Assembly (NCBI RefSeq): GCF_905475395.1
Contig: NC_058337.1
Coordinates: forward strand, 102,728,368 to 102,792,367
DNA length: 64,000 nt
Direction of reading: 5' to 3'
Source: Chrysoperla carnea
Taxonomy: Eukaryota > Arthropoda > Insecta > Neuroptera > Chrysopidae
How positions within the stretch are numbered: the stretch's first letter is position 1; each line of letters opens with the position of its first letter. The position numbers were made by a program, and so were the translations under genes. Shown in pieces: positions 63,610-64,000 of this stretch. The notes below the pieces were generated by a model. That model was not told the DNA's origin. It worked only from the letters and a program-made list of their open reading frames with translations, and ran no database searches.

Positions 63610-64000
63610 CTATTAAAAAAAGGTAAATATTAATAACTGTTTTGAAATATAATAAACGCAAGAAGATTTAAGTGGGCTCATCAAAGTCTAAAAATGAGGT
63701 TTTATGAAAAAATTCAAGAAGGGCGAACTTTAAGAAGTTTAAACATTTCGAGATGAATCAAATATAGTGATTTCGATTATTGTCAAATATCTAAAAGGGA
63801 GATATGAAAGATGTTTTGCTTCGTAACAGTACTAAGCTTACAAAAAAAAAGGATTGCTCTTGTCTGAGGTAGGACGGTAAGCCTGCTTACTTAAGATAGG
63901 GGAAAGTGTTCTGTAATGATCCCTCTAAGAAAAAATATAGTTTATAGCCAAACTATTCGAGATATGTAAATAATAATGGGGTTTTACCTCCGTTCATCAG
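63610..64000 (-). other. Upstream intron of the BTB gene up to the window edge
   Basis: No further exon could be assigned with a matching phase. A GT donor-like site at 63986-63987 preceded by GAACGGAG was considered, but its reading frame contains stops in the phase required. Confidence 0.4.

Noticed and set aside
63986-64000. Possible exon end (GAACGGAG before GTAAAA) at the right edge
   Set aside because: The phase required by the next BTB exon puts TGA stops directly before the donor.
1-64000. CRISPR arrays, bacterial operons, riboswitches or viral genes
   Set aside because: Spliced animal genes throughout; no regularly spaced repeats with unique spacers and no viral protein signatures were seen.

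Overview
This is an AT-rich animal nuclear window and almost certainly insect. It holds an Appl-type amyloid precursor gene, a stoned-type stnA/stnB dicistron and an insect-style BTB/BACK gene. Several repeats end in CCTAA units like the insect TTAGG telomere repeat. That tail argues against a fly, but the order cannot be fixed from the sequence alone. Every host gene recognised lies on the minus strand. Exons were assembled by eye from GT/AG sites, matching intron phase and protein similarity recalled from known families. No search or alignment program was run.

Layout from left to right: 1-4192 holds no gene. 4193-21058 is Appl (7 coding exons, 801 aa), with a 13-kb first intron full of repeat relics. 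21059-26681 is gene-free and carries a small hAT element with a perfect 8-bp target duplication. 26682-29972 is a two-exon, 625-aa DDE-transposase-derived gene that seems to have lost its first catalytic Asp; its intron contains a THAP-domain transposon relic. Only 17 bp upstream of its ATG lies the stop codon of COMMD4 (29990-31633, 5 coding exons). 31634-34863 contains an initiator tRNA-Met-like sequence. 34864-43764 is the stoned locus: stnA (771 aa, one exon) and stnB (1427 aa, 7 exons), separated by 2 nt. 43765-59971 is gene-free and rich in inverted-repeat elements, including a 1.28-kb near-palindrome. 59972-63609 is the 3' part of a BTB/BACK gene resembling insect 'serine-enriched protein' (gprs), whose 5' end lies outside the window.

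Functionally, stnA and stnB are endocytic adaptors of synaptic-vesicle recycling, made from one message in flies. Appl is a neuronal membrane protein with an endocytic YENPTY tail. COMMD4 belongs to the COMMD/CCC endosomal recycling machinery. The most notable signals are the 2-nt stnA/stnB junction with no internal Met in stnA, the apparent exaptation of a transposase directly behind COMMD4, and a LINE/SINE group sharing a telomere-like 3' tail.
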